64,000 bases of DNA, from the NCBI RefSeq assembly GCF_036186745.1, contig NZ_CP108086.1, positions 4,712,001-4,776,000 of the forward strand, given 5' to 3'. Within the stretch, counting starts at the first letter, position 1. Each line of letters starts with the position of its first letter. The notes beneath the pieces are model-generated. The model saw only the letters and a program-made list of their open reading frames with translations, was not told where the DNA came from and did not search any database. Positions 27,189 through 37,191 of this stretch are shown here, one piece after another. The position numbers and the translations under genes were made by a program. Origin of the DNA: Microbispora hainanensis. GTDB lineage: Bacteria; Actinomycetota; Actinomycetes; Streptosporangiales; Streptosporangiaceae.

Positions 27189-28211
27189 ATGTCCGAGTCA
27201 CAGCAAATGCACAAGACCCAGGCCAAGGTAGTCATCCCCGAGGGGCAGCCGATGGTCAGCCTCCTCGGGTCGGGCGACGAGCTGCTACGGGTCATCGAGG
27301 GCGCCTTCAGCGCCGATATCCACGTGCGGGGCAACGAAATCACGATCACCGGCAGTCCCGAGGAGAGCGGCATCGTCGTGCGCCTCTTCGAGGAGCTGGT
27401 GGAGCTGGTCGGCTCGGGTGCCGAGTTGTCCCCCGACGCGGTCGAGCGCAGCATCCACATGCTGCGGCAGGCCACCGACCGTCCGGCCGAGGTTCTGTCC
27501 CTGGACATCCTGTCCTCGCGGGGCCGCACCATCCGCCCGAAGACGGTCAACCAGAAGCGGTACGTCGACGCGATCGACAGGCACACGATCGTCTTCGGCA
27601 TCGGCCCCGCCGGCACCGGCAAGACGTATCTGGCGATGGCGAAGGCCGTGAAGGCCCTCCAGAACAAGCGGGTCAACCGGATCATCCTCACCCGCCCCGC
27701 CGTCGAGGCGGGGGAGCGGCTGGGCTTCCTGCCCGGCACGCTCTACGAGAAGATCGACCCCTACCTGCGGCCGCTGTACGACGCGCTGCACGACATGCTC
27801 GACCCCGAGTCCATCCCGCGCCTGATGTCGGCGGGGACGATCGAGGTCGCGCCGCTCGCGTACATGCGCGGACGCACGCTGAACGACGCCTTCATCATCC
27901 TGGACGAGGCGCAGAACACCTCGCCCGAGCAGATGAAGATGTTCCTGACCAGGCTCGGGTTCAACTCGAAGATCGTGGTCACCGGTGACGTGACCCAGAT
28001 CGACCTGCCCGGCGGCCAGGACAGCGGCCTGAAGGTCGTCCAGCAGATCCTCGACGGCATCGAGGACATCCATTTCAGCAGGCTGACCAGCGCCGACGTC
28101 GTACGGCACAAGCTGGTGAGCGACATCGTCGACGCCTACGGCCGGTACGACGCCGCGATGGCGTCGGAACCGCGCGCGATCAACAAGCGGCCGCGGAACA
28201 ACCGGCGGTGA
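27189..28211 (+). CDS. phoH: PhoH family ATPase
   Basis: 340 residues. P-loop [18 protein letters not shown], Walker [12 protein letters not shown], and sensor-like [14 protein letters not shown]; the N-terminal RNA-binding-like region ([12 protein letters not shown]) is KH-like. PhoH proteins are ATPases associated with RNA metabolism and with YbeY, whose gene follows. ATG at 27189 is used; ATG at 27207 (MHKTQAK) is an alternative. Confidence 0.94.
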   Translation: MSESQQMHKTQAKVVIPEGQPMVSLLGSGDELLRVIEGAFSADIHVRGNEITITGSPEESGIVVRLFEELVELVGSGAELSPDAVERSIHMLRQATDRPAEVLSLDILSSRGRTIRPKTVNQKRYVDAIDRHTIVFGIGPAGTGKTYLAMAKAVKALQNKRVNRIILTRPAVEAGERLGFLPGTLYEKIDPYLRPLYDALHDMLDPESIPRLMSAGTIEVAPLAYMRGRTLNDAFIILDEAQNTSPEQMKMFLTRLGFNSKIVVTGDVTQIDLPGGQDSGLKVVQQILDGIEDIHFSRLTSADVVRHKLVSDIVDAYGRYDAAMASEPRAINKRPRNNRR

Positions 28212-28239
28212 GCGGGACCATGACGGGTGAGGAGACCCC

Positions 28240-28716
28240 GTGAGCATCGAGGTGGCCAACGAGTCCGGCGTCGAGGTCGACGAGTCGGCGCTGGTCGAGC
28301 TGGCCGGGCACGTCCTCGGCCGGATGGGGATCAACCCGCTGGCCGAGCTGTCGATCCTGGTGATCGACGAGGCGGCGATGGCCGAGCTGCACGAGCAGTG
28401 GATGGGGGAGCCGGGGCCGACCGACGTGCTGGCCTTCCCCATGGACGAGCTGCGGCCCAACGTCGGCGGCCGGGACGAGGACGACGCGTCCCCCGACCCG
28501 GCGCTGCTCGGCGACGTGGTGCTGTGCCCCCAGGTGGCCGCCAAGCAGGCCGCCGAGGCCGGGCACAGCGCGCAGGACGAGCTCGAACTGCTGTGCACGC
28601 ACGGCATCCTGCACCTGCTCGGCTACGACCACGCCGAGCCGGAGGAGCACGCCGAGATGTTCGGGCTGCAGGACGAGCTGCTCGGCGCCTGGCGGGAGGT
28701 GCGGCGTAAGCCGTGA
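28240..28716 (+). CDS. ybeY: Endoribonuclease YbeY
   Basis: 158 residues. The zinc motif [15 protein letters not shown] (HxxxHxxGxxH) is intact, and [11 protein letters not shown] precedes it. YbeY takes part in 16S rRNA 3' maturation and ribosome quality control. GTG at 28240 is preceded by GAGGAG. Compared with many homologues it has a short acidic insertion ([14 protein letters not shown]). It overlaps corC by four bases (GTGA). Confidence 0.96.
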   Translation: MSIEVANESGVEVDESALVELAGHVLGRMGINPLAELSILVIDEAAMAELHEQWMGEPGPTDVLAFPMDELRPNVGGRDEDDASPDPALLGDVVLCPQVAAKQAAEAGHSAQDELELLCTHGILHLLGYDHAEPEEHAEMFGLQDELLGAWREVRRKP

Positions 28717-30008
28717 ACGACGGCTGGCTGCTCTCCGCCGTCGTCCTCATCGTGGCCGGCGGCCTGCTGGCGAGTGCGGAGACGGCGCTGACCCGCATCT
28801 CCAGGGTGCGCGCTGAAGAGTTCGTCAAGGAGGGCAGGCGCGGTGCGGTGCGGCTGCAGGCGATCGTCGCCGACCCGCCGCGCTACCTCAACCTGGTGCT
28901 TCTGCTCCGCCTGAGCTGTGAGCTCGTCGCGACGGTGATCACGACGCTGCTGTTCATCGACTGGCTCGGCGACCGCGGGCAGGCGTACGCCCTGGCGGCT
29001 GTGGTGATGATCCTGGTGAGCTACGTCATCGTCGGGGTCATGCCGCGCACGCTCGGCCGCCAGCACGCCGAGGTGGTGGCGCTGGCGAGCGCGCCCATCG
29101 TGTACGGCCTGACCCGGATCTTCGGGCCGCTGCCCGAGTTACTGATCCTGCTGGGCAACGCGCTCACCCCGGGCAAGGGCTTCCGCGAGGGGCCGTTCAC
29201 CTCCGAGGCCGAGCTGCGCGACCTCGTCGACCTGGCCGAGCAGCGCAGGGTCATCGAGCCCGACGAGCGGGAGATGATCCACTCGGTCTTCGAGCTCGGC
29301 GACACGCTGGTGCGCGAGGTCATGGTGCCGCGCACCGACATGGTCTTCATCGAGCGCGGCAAGACGCTGCACCAGGCGCTCTCGCTGGCCCTGCGCAGCG
29401 GGTTCTCCCGCATCCCCGTGGTGGGGGAGAACGAGGACGACGTGGTGGGCATCGCCTACCTCAAGGACATCGTCCGCCGCATCCAGGACACCGGCGACGG
29501 CGGGACGCGGGTGGACGAGCTCATGCGCCCCGCGACGTACGTGCCGGAGAGCAAGCCGATCGACGAGCTGCTGCGCGAGATGCAGGCGCGGCAGATCCAC
29601 CTCGCCATCGTCATCGACGAGTACGGCGGCACCGCGGGCCTCGTCACCATCGAGGACGTCATCGAGGAGATCGTCGGCGAGATCGCCGACGAGTACGACC
29701 AGGAGGCCCCGCGGGTCGAATGGCTGGACGACGGGGCGGTGCGGGTGACCGCGCGGCTCCCGGTCGACGAGCTCGGCGAGCTGTTCGACCGCGAGATCGA
29801 GGTCGACGACGTCGACACGGTCGGCGGCCTGCTGGCGCACGCCCTGGGCCGGGTGCCGATCGCGGGCTCGGAGGCGGTGGTCGGCGGCCTGCGCCTGACG
29901 GCCGAGAACCTGGCCGGACGCCGCAACCGGATCAGCACGGTCGTCGTGCGCCGCGAGGAGCCCGCGACGGGCGACGAGGTCGTGGCCGCCGGCGCCGACC
30001 ACGAGTGA
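28713..30008 (+). CDS. CNNM/CorC-type membrane protein (hemolysin C family)
   Basis: 431 residues. N-terminal DUF21/CNNM membrane domain with about four helices (residues 1-130), then two CBS domains ([33 protein letters not shown] with [20 protein letters not shown]) and a C-terminal CorC_HlyC domain. Members are linked to magnesium/cobalt efflux. GTG start overlaps the ybeY stop. The last two codons and stop lie in a 14-bp tandem repeat. Confidence 0.92.
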   Translation: MNDGWLLSAVVLIVAGGLLASAETALTRISRVRAEEFVKEGRRGAVRLQAIVADPPRYLNLVLLLRLSCELVATVITTLLFIDWLGDRGQAYALAAVVMILVSYVIVGVMPRTLGRQHAEVVALASAPIVYGLTRIFGPLPELLILLGNALTPGKGFREGPFTSEAELRDLVDLAEQRRVIEPDEREMIHSVFELGDTLVREVMVPRTDMVFIERGKTLHQALSLALRSGFSRIPVVGENEDDVVGIAYLKDIVRRIQDTGDGGTRVDELMRPATYVPESKPIDELLREMQARQIHLAIVIDEYGGTAGLVTIEDVIEEIVGEIADEYDQEAPRVEWLDDGAVRVTARLPVDELGELFDREIEVDDVDTVGGLLAHALGRVPIAGSEAVVGGLRLTAENLAGRRNRISTVVVRREEPATGDEVVAAGADHE

Positions 30009-30054
30009 CCTGCCACGAGTGACCCGCCACGAGTGACCCGCCACGAGTGAGCCG
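29999..30054. repeat. 14-bp tandem repeat, four copies, starting in the corC stop region
   Basis: CCACGAGTGACC(T/C)G at 29999, 30013, 30027 and 30041 (last copy CCACGAGTGAGCCG). The corC stop TGA (30006-30008) is in the first copy, and the same TGA recurs in each following copy in a shifting frame. The remaining 30055-30238 shows no gene. Confidence 0.92.
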
Positions 30055-30238
30055 GCGCGACCTCGGGTGACCCGTCACCACCTGGGGCTGCAAGCGTCTT
30101 TCAACCGAGTTGCAAGCGTGCCCGGCCATCGTTGTCCCAGGCGCTCAGAAGGGGTTCGGGGCGTCTCGTTGGGGAGTCCGGCGCGCCGGGAGGGGTTCGC
30201 GGCGCACCGGAGCCTCCCATGGGGGATCCGTAATCGGT

Positions 30239-30274
30239 GCGGGGCTCCCACCCGGTCAAGGGTGGGAGCCCCGC
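30239..30274. terminator. Strong hairpin terminator
   Basis: A perfect 15-bp stem (GCGGGGCTCCCACCC / GGGTGGGAGCCCCGC) with a 6-base loop GGTCAA, followed by ATTGGTT. It lies 230 bases after corC and before the next promoter, and probably ends the HIT-phoH-ybeY-corC transcript. Confidence 0.85.
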
Positions 30275-30369
30275 ATTGGTTCCCGCGTCGGATCAGTATT
30301 GATTACGCAATGTGATTACCCGCTCGCGGTCCGGGGAAGGAAAACCTCCGGCAAAGCGGGGAGGCGGGT

Positions 30370-31026
30370 ATGCGCATCGTCCACGCGGCCGTCGCGGGCT
30401 GCCTGGTCCTGGCCACCGGTGCCTGCGGCGGCACGGACGGGGTCACGCACGCCCCCGTCCGGGTGCCTCACAAGGCGGAGGTCAGGCGCCCGCCGATGGT
30501 GCTCGGCCGGATGGACGGCCTTCCCGAGGGGTTCTTCAGCCACGCGCGGGCGCCCTGGCGTCCGCCGTTCCGTCCCCGCGCCCGCGCGTGCCGCCTGCTG
30601 TTCGACGCGGCCGCGGGCAGGCCCCCGCGCGAGGGGCTCAGCGGCGCGACCGCCGCCACCTACCAGGGCGCGCACGCGGGCGAGCTCGCCGGGGTCGGCG
30701 TCGCCGTCTACGACGGCGGCGAGGCGGCCGGTCACCTCGCCGCGCTCCGCGACGCCCTCTCCCGCTGCGCGACGGCCGACGACGGCACGCCGTACGACCG
30801 CCTGACCGGGCGGACGCCGCTGCCCGGCATCGGCGGGCCGGACGCCGCGGGCCGGGCGCTGACCGGAAAGGTCGGCGGCTACCCCTACCGCATGCACGTG
30901 GTCGTCGCCCGCTCCGGCCATACGCTGATCGCGCTCGTGCACGCCGGCCTGGCCGCTCCCGACCCCGTCCGTACGGCCGAACTGACACGGCTGCTCGTCC
31001 GCGAGGTCGGTACCCTTGACGCGTGA
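30370..31026 (+). CDS. Putative lipoprotein of unknown function
   Basis: 218 residues. Signal with lipobox: MRIVHAAVAGCLVLATGACG, lipidated Cys19. The mature part is Arg/Gly/Ala-rich with two later Cys (near 78 and 137) and no domain I recognise; its C-terminal third (YRMHVVVARSGHTLIALVHA) resembles the last strands of PknH- or LpqH-like sensor lipoproteins, which is a guess. AAAGCGGGGAGGCGGGT upstream holds the ribosome binding site. Its stop overlaps the next gene (GTGA), so it is coupled to the cytidine deaminase-like gene and era. Confidence 0.72.
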   Translation: MRIVHAAVAGCLVLATGACGGTDGVTHAPVRVPHKAEVRRPPMVLGRMDGLPEGFFSHARAPWRPPFRPRARACRLLFDAAAGRPPREGLSGATAATYQGAHAGELAGVGVAVYDGGEAAGHLAALRDALSRCATADDGTPYDRLTGRTPLPGIGGPDAAGRALTGKVGGYPYRMHVVVARSGHTLIALVHAGLAAPDPVRTAELTRLLVREVGTLDA

Positions 31027-31358
31027 CACAGACGCTGGACCCCGAGGACAACAAGATCATCACGCTGGCCAGGTCGGCGCGGGCGCGCGGCGGCACCCCC
31101 GAGGGCGCCGCGGTGCGCGACGAGACCGGCCGGACGTACGCCGCGACCACGGTGGCGCTGCCCTCGCTCCGGCTCTCGGCCCTCCAGGCGGCCGTCGCCA
31201 TGGCCGTGTCCAGCGGGGCGAAGTCCCTGGAGGCGGCGGCGATCGTCACCGAGGCCGACGACCCGGCGGAGCAGGACGTGGCCGTCGTCGAGGACATGGG
31301 CAACGGCACGCTCTTCCTGGCCGCGCCCGACGGTTCCCTGAAGGGCCGGTACATCTGA
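31023..31358 (+). CDS. Cytidine deaminase-like protein lacking zinc ligands
   Basis: 111 residues. LDPEDNKIITLARSARARGG, EGAAVRDETGRTYAATTVAL and LSALQAAVAMAVSSGA follow the cytidine deaminase fold strand by strand, but the catalytic HAE (or CAE) is replaced by LSALQAA, and the PCxxC pair is absent. This actinobacterial form recurs just before era and is usually annotated as cytidine deaminase; it probably does not deaminate. GTG at 31023 overlaps the preceding stop; era follows one base later. A regulatory or structural role is possible. Confidence 0.82.
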   Translation: MTQTLDPEDNKIITLARSARARGGTPEGAAVRDETGRTYAATTVALPSLRLSALQAAVAMAVSSGAKSLEAAAIVTEADDPAEQDVAVVEDMGNGTLFLAAPDGSLKGRYI

Positions 31359-31359
31359 C

Positions 31360-32271
31360 GTGGACGCCGAATCGAGCGGTTTCCGTGCGGGCTTCGCCTG
31401 CTTCGTCGGCAGGCCCAACGTCGGCAAGTCCACGCTGATGAACGCCCTGGTCGGCACCAAGGTGGCGATCACCTCGTCCAAGCCGCAGACCACGCGGCGG
31501 GCCATCCGCGGCATCGTGCACCGCCCGGACGCCCAGCTCGTGATCGTGGACACCCCCGGGTTCCACCGTCCCCGCACGCTGCTGGGCGAGCGGCTGGACA
31601 GCCTGGTGCTGTCCACGCTGACCGAGGTCGACGTGATCGGGTTCTGCGTGCCGGCCAACGAGCCGATCGGCAAGGGCGACCGGTTCATCGTCGACAAGCT
31701 CGCCGCCGTCAAGAAGACCCCGGTGGTGGCGGTCGTCACCAAGTGCGACCTCGCCACTCGCGAGCAGATCGCCCACCAGCTTCTCGCGGTGTCCGCGCTG
31801 GCCGATTTCGCGGAGATCGTCCCGGTGTCCGCGCAGGGCGGCGAGCAGCTCGACGTCCTCGCCGACGTGCTCGTCAAACGGCTGCCGGAGTCGCCCCCGC
31901 TGTACGCCGGCGGGGAACTCACCGACGAGCCGGAGCAGACGCTGGTCGCCGAGCTGATCCGGGAGGCCGCACTGGAGGGCGTGCGCGACGAGCTGCCCCA
32001 CTCGATCGCGGTGGTCGTGGAGGAGATGCACCCCCGGGAGGGTCGTGACGACCTCCTCGACGTGTACGCCCACATGTTCGTCGAGCGGCCCTCGCAGAAG
32101 GCGATCGTGATCGGCCCGGGCGGCGCGCGGCTCAAGGACGTGGGCACCCGCGCCCGGCAGCAGATCGAGGCGCTGCTCGGCACCCGCGTCTACCTCGATC
32201 TCCGGGTGAAGATCGCCAAGGAGTGGCAGCGCGATCCCAAGCAGCTGCGGCGTCTCGGCTTCTACGACTGA
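31360..32271 (+). CDS. era: GTPase Era
   Basis: 303 residues. GTPase motifs GRPNVGKST (G1), TTRR (G2 region), DTPGF (G3) and TKCD (G4), then a C-terminal KH domain (KAIVIGPGGARLKDVGTRAR). Era binds 16S rRNA near the anti-Shine-Dalgarno end and checks 30S maturation, consistent with the nearby ybeY and rsmE. GTG at 31360 follows the cytidine deaminase-like gene by one base. Confidence 0.97.
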   Translation: MDAESSGFRAGFACFVGRPNVGKSTLMNALVGTKVAITSSKPQTTRRAIRGIVHRPDAQLVIVDTPGFHRPRTLLGERLDSLVLSTLTEVDVIGFCVPANEPIGKGDRFIVDKLAAVKKTPVVAVVTKCDLATREQIAHQLLAVSALADFAEIVPVSAQGGEQLDVLADVLVKRLPESPPLYAGGELTDEPEQTLVAELIREAALEGVRDELPHSIAVVVEEMHPREGRDDLLDVYAHMFVERPSQKAIVIGPGGARLKDVGTRARQQIEALLGTRVYLDLRVKIAKEWQRDPKQLRRLGFYD

Positions 32272-32278
32272 CGGCCGT

Positions 32279-32761
32279 TCACCGGCGGCGCAGCAGCGCG
32301 ACGGCGGCGAGCACGGCCAGCGCGACCGAGGCCAGCAGGCCGGCGAACCAGCCGTACTGGATCGTCGGGTGCACCCGCAGCAGCCCGGAGACCTGGAAGT
32401 CGAGCCGGCCCACGAGGTCGTGCGGGTCGGCGAGGAACATGGCCAGCGCGAAGGCGGCCACCGCGCCGGGCAGGATCGCCAGCCCGGTGAACAGCCAGTT
32501 TCGCGTCGCGCCGAGCACGCCGAGCAGCATCGCCGTGATCCCGGCGCCCAGCACGAACCAGCCCGGGCCCGCGTCGACGCCGCGCACGGCGTGCGTGAGC
32601 GACGCGTTGAGAATGCCGAACTCGGCGGTGAGGCCCGCCCACGGGAGCAGCGCGGTCACGGCCAGCGCGAACCCCGCGACGAACACACCGGCGGCCCGCA
32701 GGACGCCGGCCGTGCTGGTGCCTCGCCGCGGACCGCCGGGGTGCTGCGTGGGTTCCGACAC
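32279..32761 (-). CDS. Small membrane protein, four predicted helices
   Basis: 160 residues from GTG at 32761 (VSEPTQHPGG). Hydrophobic segments at about 22-42, 65-85, 90-110 and 133-155 with a loop FQVSGLLRVHPTIQYGWF between the last two. I do not recognise a named family; the layout resembles Trp-rich or DUF2567-like actinobacterial membrane proteins only loosely. It ends 7 bases from the convergent era stop. The frame is open far upstream into the urease region, but that is antisense noise of GC-rich DNA. Confidence 0.7.
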   Translation of the reverse strand: MSEPTQHPGGPRRGTSTAGVLRAAGVFVAGFALAVTALLPWAGLTAEFGILNASLTHAVRGVDAGPGWFVLGAGITAMLLGVLGATRNWLFTGLAILPGAVAAFALAMFLADPHDLVGRLDFQVSGLLRVHPTIQYGWFAGLLASVALAVLAAVALLRRR

Positions 32762-32944
32762 GATCACCAGGCTACGGCCCGAGGCCGCCGGTTTCAGCCC
32801 CCCGGCCGCGCGGCGGACGCCCGAGTCGCCCTCGATGATGCGCCCGGGCCGGAACGTCCGTGGCCGTGGTCGGTGTGGCAGGCCGGGAACGTCCGTGGTC
32901 TGTGCACCGTCGTGGCCGGTGCGGCGGCCGGTGGCCCGGGTGAC

Positions 32945-33025
32945 GTTCAGGCGGGCGGCGGCCCCGGTGGCGTTCAGGCGGGCGGCGGCCCCGGTGGCGT
33001 TCAGGCGGGCGGCGGCCCGGGTGGC
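32945..33025. repeat. 27-bp tandem repeat, three copies, over the ureD stop codon
   Basis: GTTCAGGCGGGCGGCGGCCC plus CGGTGGC, units at 32945, 32972 and 32999. On the minus strand each contains TGA; the one in the third unit (33001-33003) ends ureD, the other two lie downstream of it. Apart from the repeat, 32762-32944 shows no gene. Confidence 0.92.
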
Positions 33026-33783
33026 GCGCAGGCGGCCGCGGCCTCCTCGCCGCGCCGCAGCCGCTCCCTGAGCTCGACCGCGTCCGCGCCGAGCGCGCAC
33101 ACCTGCACGCCCGGACCGCCCAGCGGCAGCGCCGCCCAGCCGTCTCCCAGCACGGCCCGCCGCTCGCGCTTGACATCCGGCACCGCGGGCGGAGCCCAGG
33201 CGGGCCCCGCGAGCAGGGTCGAGCCGACGCACCGGGCGTCCCCGTAGACGGCCGGGCTGCCGTCCAGCGCCTCCTCGCCGATCAGGAGGTCCTGGCGGAG
33301 CAGGGGCCGTCCGGCCACGGTCGCGTCGAACCGCGAGTGGCAGCGTCCCGGCCGTTCGCCGTGCCGCCCGAAGACGATCTCCTCCCGCCAGAAGACCGTG
33401 GCGTCCTCGGCGAGCGAGAGCCGTACGACGAGGCGGTGGGCGCATCCGGCGGCGAGGACGGTCGGCTCGGGGGAGAAGCGCAGGGTGGCACCCGCGCCGA
33501 CCCGCGCCCGCACGACCATGACCGAAGGGGCGTCCGCGAGCCCCGGCAGCACCAGCGTGGCGCCCACCGAGCGAACCTCCAGCGAGGTGCCGGGCGCGAC
33601 GTCCACGTCGAGGTCGAGGTGGTCGCCGCGCAGCGGTCCCGCGCCGGTCGAGACGAGGTGGACCCGCTGCGGGCCGGTCTGCCGCAGCGTCAGCGGAGGG
33701 TCGGACCGCAGCGTCTCCAGCCGGGTCCGGCCCCCGCTCGCGGCCTCCGTCCTGATCAGCGCGTGCGCGGTGAAGGCCGTCAT
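33001..33783 (-). CDS. ureD: Urease accessory protein UreD
   Basis: 260 residues of the UreD/UreH family: LTLRQTGPQRVHLVSTGAGP, GDHLDLDVDVAPGTSLEVRS, and a C-terminal domain. UreD is the scaffold that, with UreF and UreG, loads nickel into the UreABC apoenzyme. ATG at 33783. Last gene of the ureABCFGD cluster, 5 bases after ureG. The C-terminus (AAAACAPPGPPPA) lies inside a 27-bp tandem repeat and is probably not conserved. Confidence 0.92.
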   Translation of the reverse strand: MTAFTAHALIRTEAASGGRTRLETLRSDPPLTLRQTGPQRVHLVSTGAGPLRGDHLDLDVDVAPGTSLEVRSVGATLVLPGLADAPSVMVVRARVGAGATLRFSPEPTVLAAGCAHRLVVRLSLAEDATVFWREEIVFGRHGERPGRCHSRFDATVAGRPLLRQDLLIGEEALDGSPAVYGDARCVGSTLLAGPAWAPPAVPDVKRERRAVLGDGWAALPLGGPGVQVCALGADAVELRERLRRGEEAAAACAPPGPPPA

Positions 33784-33788
33784 GCCGG

Positions 33789-34487
33789 TCAGGACGCCGG
33801 GGCCTGCGCGGCGTGGTGGTGGGGCTCGCCGTGCTCGTGCTGCCAGGCGCCGACCATGTGCGTCACCCACTCCGCCACGGCGTGCGCGCCCTTGTCCTCC
33901 CTGATCGACGTGAACAGCACGGGCCTGCCGTCCCGTACGGCCGCCGCGTCGCGGGACATCACGGTCAGGTCGGCGCCGACCATCGGCGCGAGGTCGGTCT
34001 TGTTGACGACGAGCAGGTCGGCGGAGGTCACCCCCGGCCCGCCCTTGCGCGGCACCTTGTCGCCGCCCGACACGTCGAGCACGAAGATCTGCCGGTCGGC
34101 CAGGCCCCGGCTGAACGTGGCGGTGAGGTTGTCGCCGCCGCTCTCGACGATCACGAGGTCGAGCGGCCCGAACCGCTCCTCCAGCGTCTCGACGGCGTCC
34201 AGGTTGGCCGCGATGTCGTCCCGGATGGCGGTGTGCGGGCAGCAGCCGGTCTGTACGGCGAGGATCCGTTCGGGGTCGATGACGCCCGCGCGGCGGAGGA
34301 AGTCGGCGTCCTCGGTGGTGTAGATGTCGTTGGTCACGACCCCGAGCCGCAGCGACGGCCCGAGGCTGCGGCACAGCGCCGCCACCAGGGCGGTCTTGCC
34401 GCTGCCGACCGGCCCGCCGATGCCGAGGCGGAGCGCCCGCCCGTGTGGATCGGCCGCGTCGTGGAGATCGTCGTGCTGAGCGCCCAT
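33789..34487 (-). CDS. ureG: Urease accessory GTPase UreG
   Basis: 232 residues. P-loop [33 protein letters not shown], the nickel-binding [14 protein letters not shown] (CPH motif), ESGGDNL and NKTDLAP are all present. UreG hydrolyses GTP to deliver nickel to urease. A His-rich C-terminus ([12 protein letters not shown]) may hold metal and may partly replace the missing UreE. ATG at 34487. Confidence 0.96.
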   Translation of the reverse strand: MGAQHDDLHDAADPHGRALRLGIGGPVGSGKTALVAALCRSLGPSLRLGVVTNDIYTTEDADFLRRAGVIDPERILAVQTGCCPHTAIRDDIAANLDAVETLEERFGPLDLVIVESGGDNLTATFSRGLADRQIFVLDVSGGDKVPRKGGPGVTSADLLVVNKTDLAPMVGADLTVMSRDAAAVRDGRPVLFTSIREDKGAHAVAEWVTHMVGAWQHEHGEPHHHAAQAPAS

Positions 34488-34562
34488 GGGGGTTGTGCTC
34501 CTTCTCGTGCGATGGCCGGTACGGATACGTGGAGATTCGTGGAGATTCGTCGGGAGGAGTGA

Positions 34563-35471
34563 TCAGGAGACGAAGAGCTTCATCGGGTTGGTCAGGTGTC
34601 CCTCCGCCAGGAGGTCGAGCGCGGGCGCGCCGTGCCCCGGCAGCGTGTGCCAGCCCGCCGGCCCGGCCGCGTCGCCGAGCGGCGCGCAGGCGGCGCGGGC
34701 CGCGTCCTCGATCGCGGGGGCGAGATCGGCGAGCAGGCGGTGAACGGTGACCGGGTCGAGGCCGAGGAGCCGCACGGCCGCTGTGGCCGGGGCGGTGACC
34801 GAGGTGTAGGCGGCGGTCAGCGCGGCCTGGCGGGGCGTGCAGCCCGCCGAGGCTCCGGCCGCGCCGAGCGCGACAGGATGGTGCGGTCCCTCCGGCACGG
34901 CCCGCGCGAGCGTGCCCAGGACGGCCGAGGGCCACATCCGCCGGGCCGTGCGCAGCAGGAGCCGCCCCTGGGTGCGCGAGGCCTCCCGCTGGGCGGGTGC
35001 GGCGGTCCTGGCGTCGGCCTCCGCGTCCAGCCGCCGCCACAGCTCCATGCCGCTGACGGCCTCGCCCGCAGCCTCGTCCGTTGCGTCGTCCGTTGCGTCG
35101 TCCGTGACGCCCTTCGCGGGCGACGCCACCGGGTCACGGGCGGCGCCGCGTTCCCGGTCCGCGCCGTCGCTGCCGCGTTCCCGGCCGGTGTCGCGTTCGC
35201 GGTCTGTGCCACGTTCCCGGTCCGCGCCGCCGCTGCCTGCGGGGACGGTCTCGGCGGCGGTTTCCGAGACGGCCAGTTCGCAGGCGGCGGCGGCGAGGGC
35301 GGCGGTGACGAGGCCGGCGGTGGCGAGCCTGCCGCGCAGGAACCGCGCCAGGTCGCCGGTGCCGGTCACCACGCCCCGCCGTACGGCCTCCTCCACGCCG
35401 CCCGAGTGGGCGTGCCCGCCCGCCGGCAGCCGGGAGTCGGCCAGCAGCAGCAGCGCCGCTTCGCCGTTCAT
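34563..35471 (-). CDS. ureF: Urease accessory protein UreF with a long acidic/basic insertion
   Basis: 302 residues. N-terminal ADSRLPAGGHAHSGGVEEAV and C-terminal ALDLLAEGHLTNPMKLFVS are typical UreF. Between the first helices (after CELAVSETAAE) there is an extra stretch of about 60 residues of DRERG-type repeats and DDATDDATDEA, absent from ordinary UreF (about 220-240 residues). The insertion is in frame and encoded by short tandem DNA repeats (about 35085-35235). UreF acts as fidelity factor for UreG during nickel insertion; the insert probably forms a loop. Confidence 0.9.
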   Translation of the reverse strand: MNGEAALLLLADSRLPAGGHAHSGGVEEAVRRGVVTGTGDLARFLRGRLATAGLVTAALAAAACELAVSETAAETVPAGSGGADRERGTDRERDTGRERGSDGADRERGAARDPVASPAKGVTDDATDDATDEAAGEAVSGMELWRRLDAEADARTAAPAQREASRTQGRLLLRTARRMWPSAVLGTLARAVPEGPHHPVALGAAGASAGCTPRQAALTAAYTSVTAPATAAVRLLGLDPVTVHRLLADLAPAIEDAARAACAPLGDAAGPAGWHTLPGHGAPALDLLAEGHLTNPMKLFVS

Positions 35472-35472
35472 G

Positions 35473-37191
35473 TCAGAAGAGGAAGTAGCGCTGCGCCATC
35501 GGCAGCGACTCGGCCGGGGCGGGCTCGATCAGCTCGCCGTCCACGCGTACGGCGAAGGTGTCGGGATCCACCCGGATGTCGGGCAGGGCGTCGTTGAGCG
35601 GCATCGCGTCCTTGCGCCGGGCGCGTACGTCGGCCACGGGCGCCAGCCGCCTGCCCACGGCCAGGCGGTCGGCCAGGCCGTCCTCCAGCGCGAGCGGCGC
35701 GACGAAGTGCAGCGAGGTCGCGGCGGCGGTGACCGGGGCCGCGCCGAACATCGGCCGGGGGAGCACGGGCTGCGGCGTCGGGATCGACGCGTTCGCGTCG
35801 CCCATCTGGGCGTAGGCGATGACGCCGCCCTTCACCACGACGTCCGGCTTCACCCCGAAGAAGGCCGGGCTCCACAGCACGAGGTCGGCGAGCTTGCCGG
35901 GCTCCACCGAGCCGATCTCCGCGTCCAGGCCGTGGGCGATCGCCGGGTTGATCGTGTATTTGGCGACGTAGCGGCGGGCCCGGAGGTTGTCGGCCGGGCC
36001 GTCGCCCGGCAGCGCGCCGCGGCGGCGCTTCATCACGTGCGCCGTCTGCCAGGTGCGGATGATCGTCTCGCCGATCCGGCCCATGGCCTGGGAGTCGGAG
36101 CCGATCATCGAGATCGCGCCGATGTCGTGCAGGACGTCTTCGGCCGCCATCGTCGTGGGCCGGATGCGCGACTCGGCGAACGCCAGGTCCTCCGGGATGG
36201 CGGGATTGAGGTGGTGGCACACCATGAGCATGTCCAGGTGCTCGTGGTGGGTGTTGACCGTGTGCGGCCGGGTCGGGTTCGTGGACGACGGCAGCACGTT
36301 GACGTGGGAGGCCACCGTGATGATGTCCGGGGCGTGGCCGCCTCCGGCGCCCTCGGTGTGGTAGGCGTGGATCGCCCGCCCGCCGATGGCCCGCAGGGTC
36401 GACTCCACGAACCCCGCCTCGTTCAGCGTGTCGGTGTGGATGGCGACCTGCACCCCGGTCGCGTCGCACACCCGCAGGCAGGCGTCGATGGCGGCGGGGG
36501 TGGTGCCCCAGTCTTCGTGCAGCTTGAAGCCCGACGCCCCGGCCCTGAGCTGTTCGAGCAGCCCCTCCTCGCTGACCGTGTTGCCCTTGCCGAGCAGGGC
36601 GACGTTCACCGGGTAGGAGTCCAGCGACTCCAGCATCCGGCCGAGATACCAGGTGCCGGTCACGGTGGTGGCCTTCGTGCCCTCGGCGGGGCCGGTGCCG
36701 CCGCCGATGATCGTGGTCACCCCGGAGGCCAGCGCCTCGTCCATGAGCTGCGGGCAGATCAGGTGGACGTGCGAGTCGACCGCGCCCGCCGTGACGATCT
36801 TGCCGTTGGCCGCGAGGATCTCGGTGGACGGGCCGATGACGAGGTCCGGGTGGACGCCGTCCATGGTGTCGGGGTTGCCGGCCTTGCCGATGGCGGCGAT
36901 CCGGCCGTCGCGTACGCCGATGTCGGCCTTCACCACACCCCAGTGGTCGAGGATCACCGCGCCGGTGATGACCAGGTCGGCCGCGCCCTCGGCTCTCGTG
37001 GTGCGCGCCTGCCCCATCGACTCGCGGATGACCTTGCCGCCGCCGAACACGGCCTCGTCGCCCGCCCCGGCGGGGCCCATCGACAGGTCGTCGGTCACCT
37101 CGACGTACAGGTCGGTGTCGGCCAGGCGCACGCGGTCGCCGGTGGTCGGGCCGTACAGCGCGGCGTAGCGCGCGCATTCGACGCTAGTCAT
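35473..37191 (-). CDS. ureC: Urease subunit alpha
   Basis: 572 residues, standard length. Nickel ligands: [11 protein letters not shown] (two His), GFKLHEDWG (Lys for carbamylation), [24 protein letters not shown] and GSDSQAMGR (Asp). The active-site lid MVCHHLNP is present. It hydrolyses urea to ammonia and carbamate. ATG at 37191 behind GGAGGACCG; overlaps the ureB end by 8 bases. Part of ureABCFGD, probably controlled by GlnR from the shared ure/urt promoter region. Confidence 0.98.
   Translation of the reverse strand: MTSVECARYAALYGPTTGDRVRLADTDLYVEVTDDLSMGPAGAGDEAVFGGGKVIRESMGQARTTRAEGAADLVITGAVILDHWGVVKADIGVRDGRIAAIGKAGNPDTMDGVHPDLVIGPSTEILAANGKIVTAGAVDSHVHLICPQLMDEALASGVTTIIGGGTGPAEGTKATTVTGTWYLGRMLESLDSYPVNVALLGKGNTVSEEGLLEQLRAGASGFKLHEDWGTTPAAIDACLRVCDATGVQVAIHTDTLNEAGFVESTLRAIGGRAIHAYHTEGAGGGHAPDIITVASHVNVLPSSTNPTRPHTVNTHHEHLDMLMVCHHLNPAIPEDLAFAESRIRPTTMAAEDVLHDIGAISMIGSDSQAMGRIGETIIRTWQTAHVMKRRRGALPGDGPADNLRARRYVAKYTINPAIAHGLDAEIGSVEPGKLADLVLWSPAFFGVKPDVVVKGGVIAYAQMGDANASIPTPQPVLPRPMFGAAPVTAAATSLHFVAPLALEDGLADRLAVGRRLAPVADVRARRKDAMPLNDALPDIRVDPDTFAVRVDGELIEPAPAESLPMAQRYFLF

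Noticed and set aside
36500..36530. Loss of the carbamylated lysine in UreC, because the usual GLKLHEDWG context is changed
   Set aside because: The sequence reads [10 protein letters not shown]; the Lys itself is present and only the preceding residue differs.
35468..37177. 569-codon minus-strand frame overlapping ureC in another frame
   Set aside because: Arg/Gly/Pro-rich shadow; ureC in the proper frame has every urease active-site motif.
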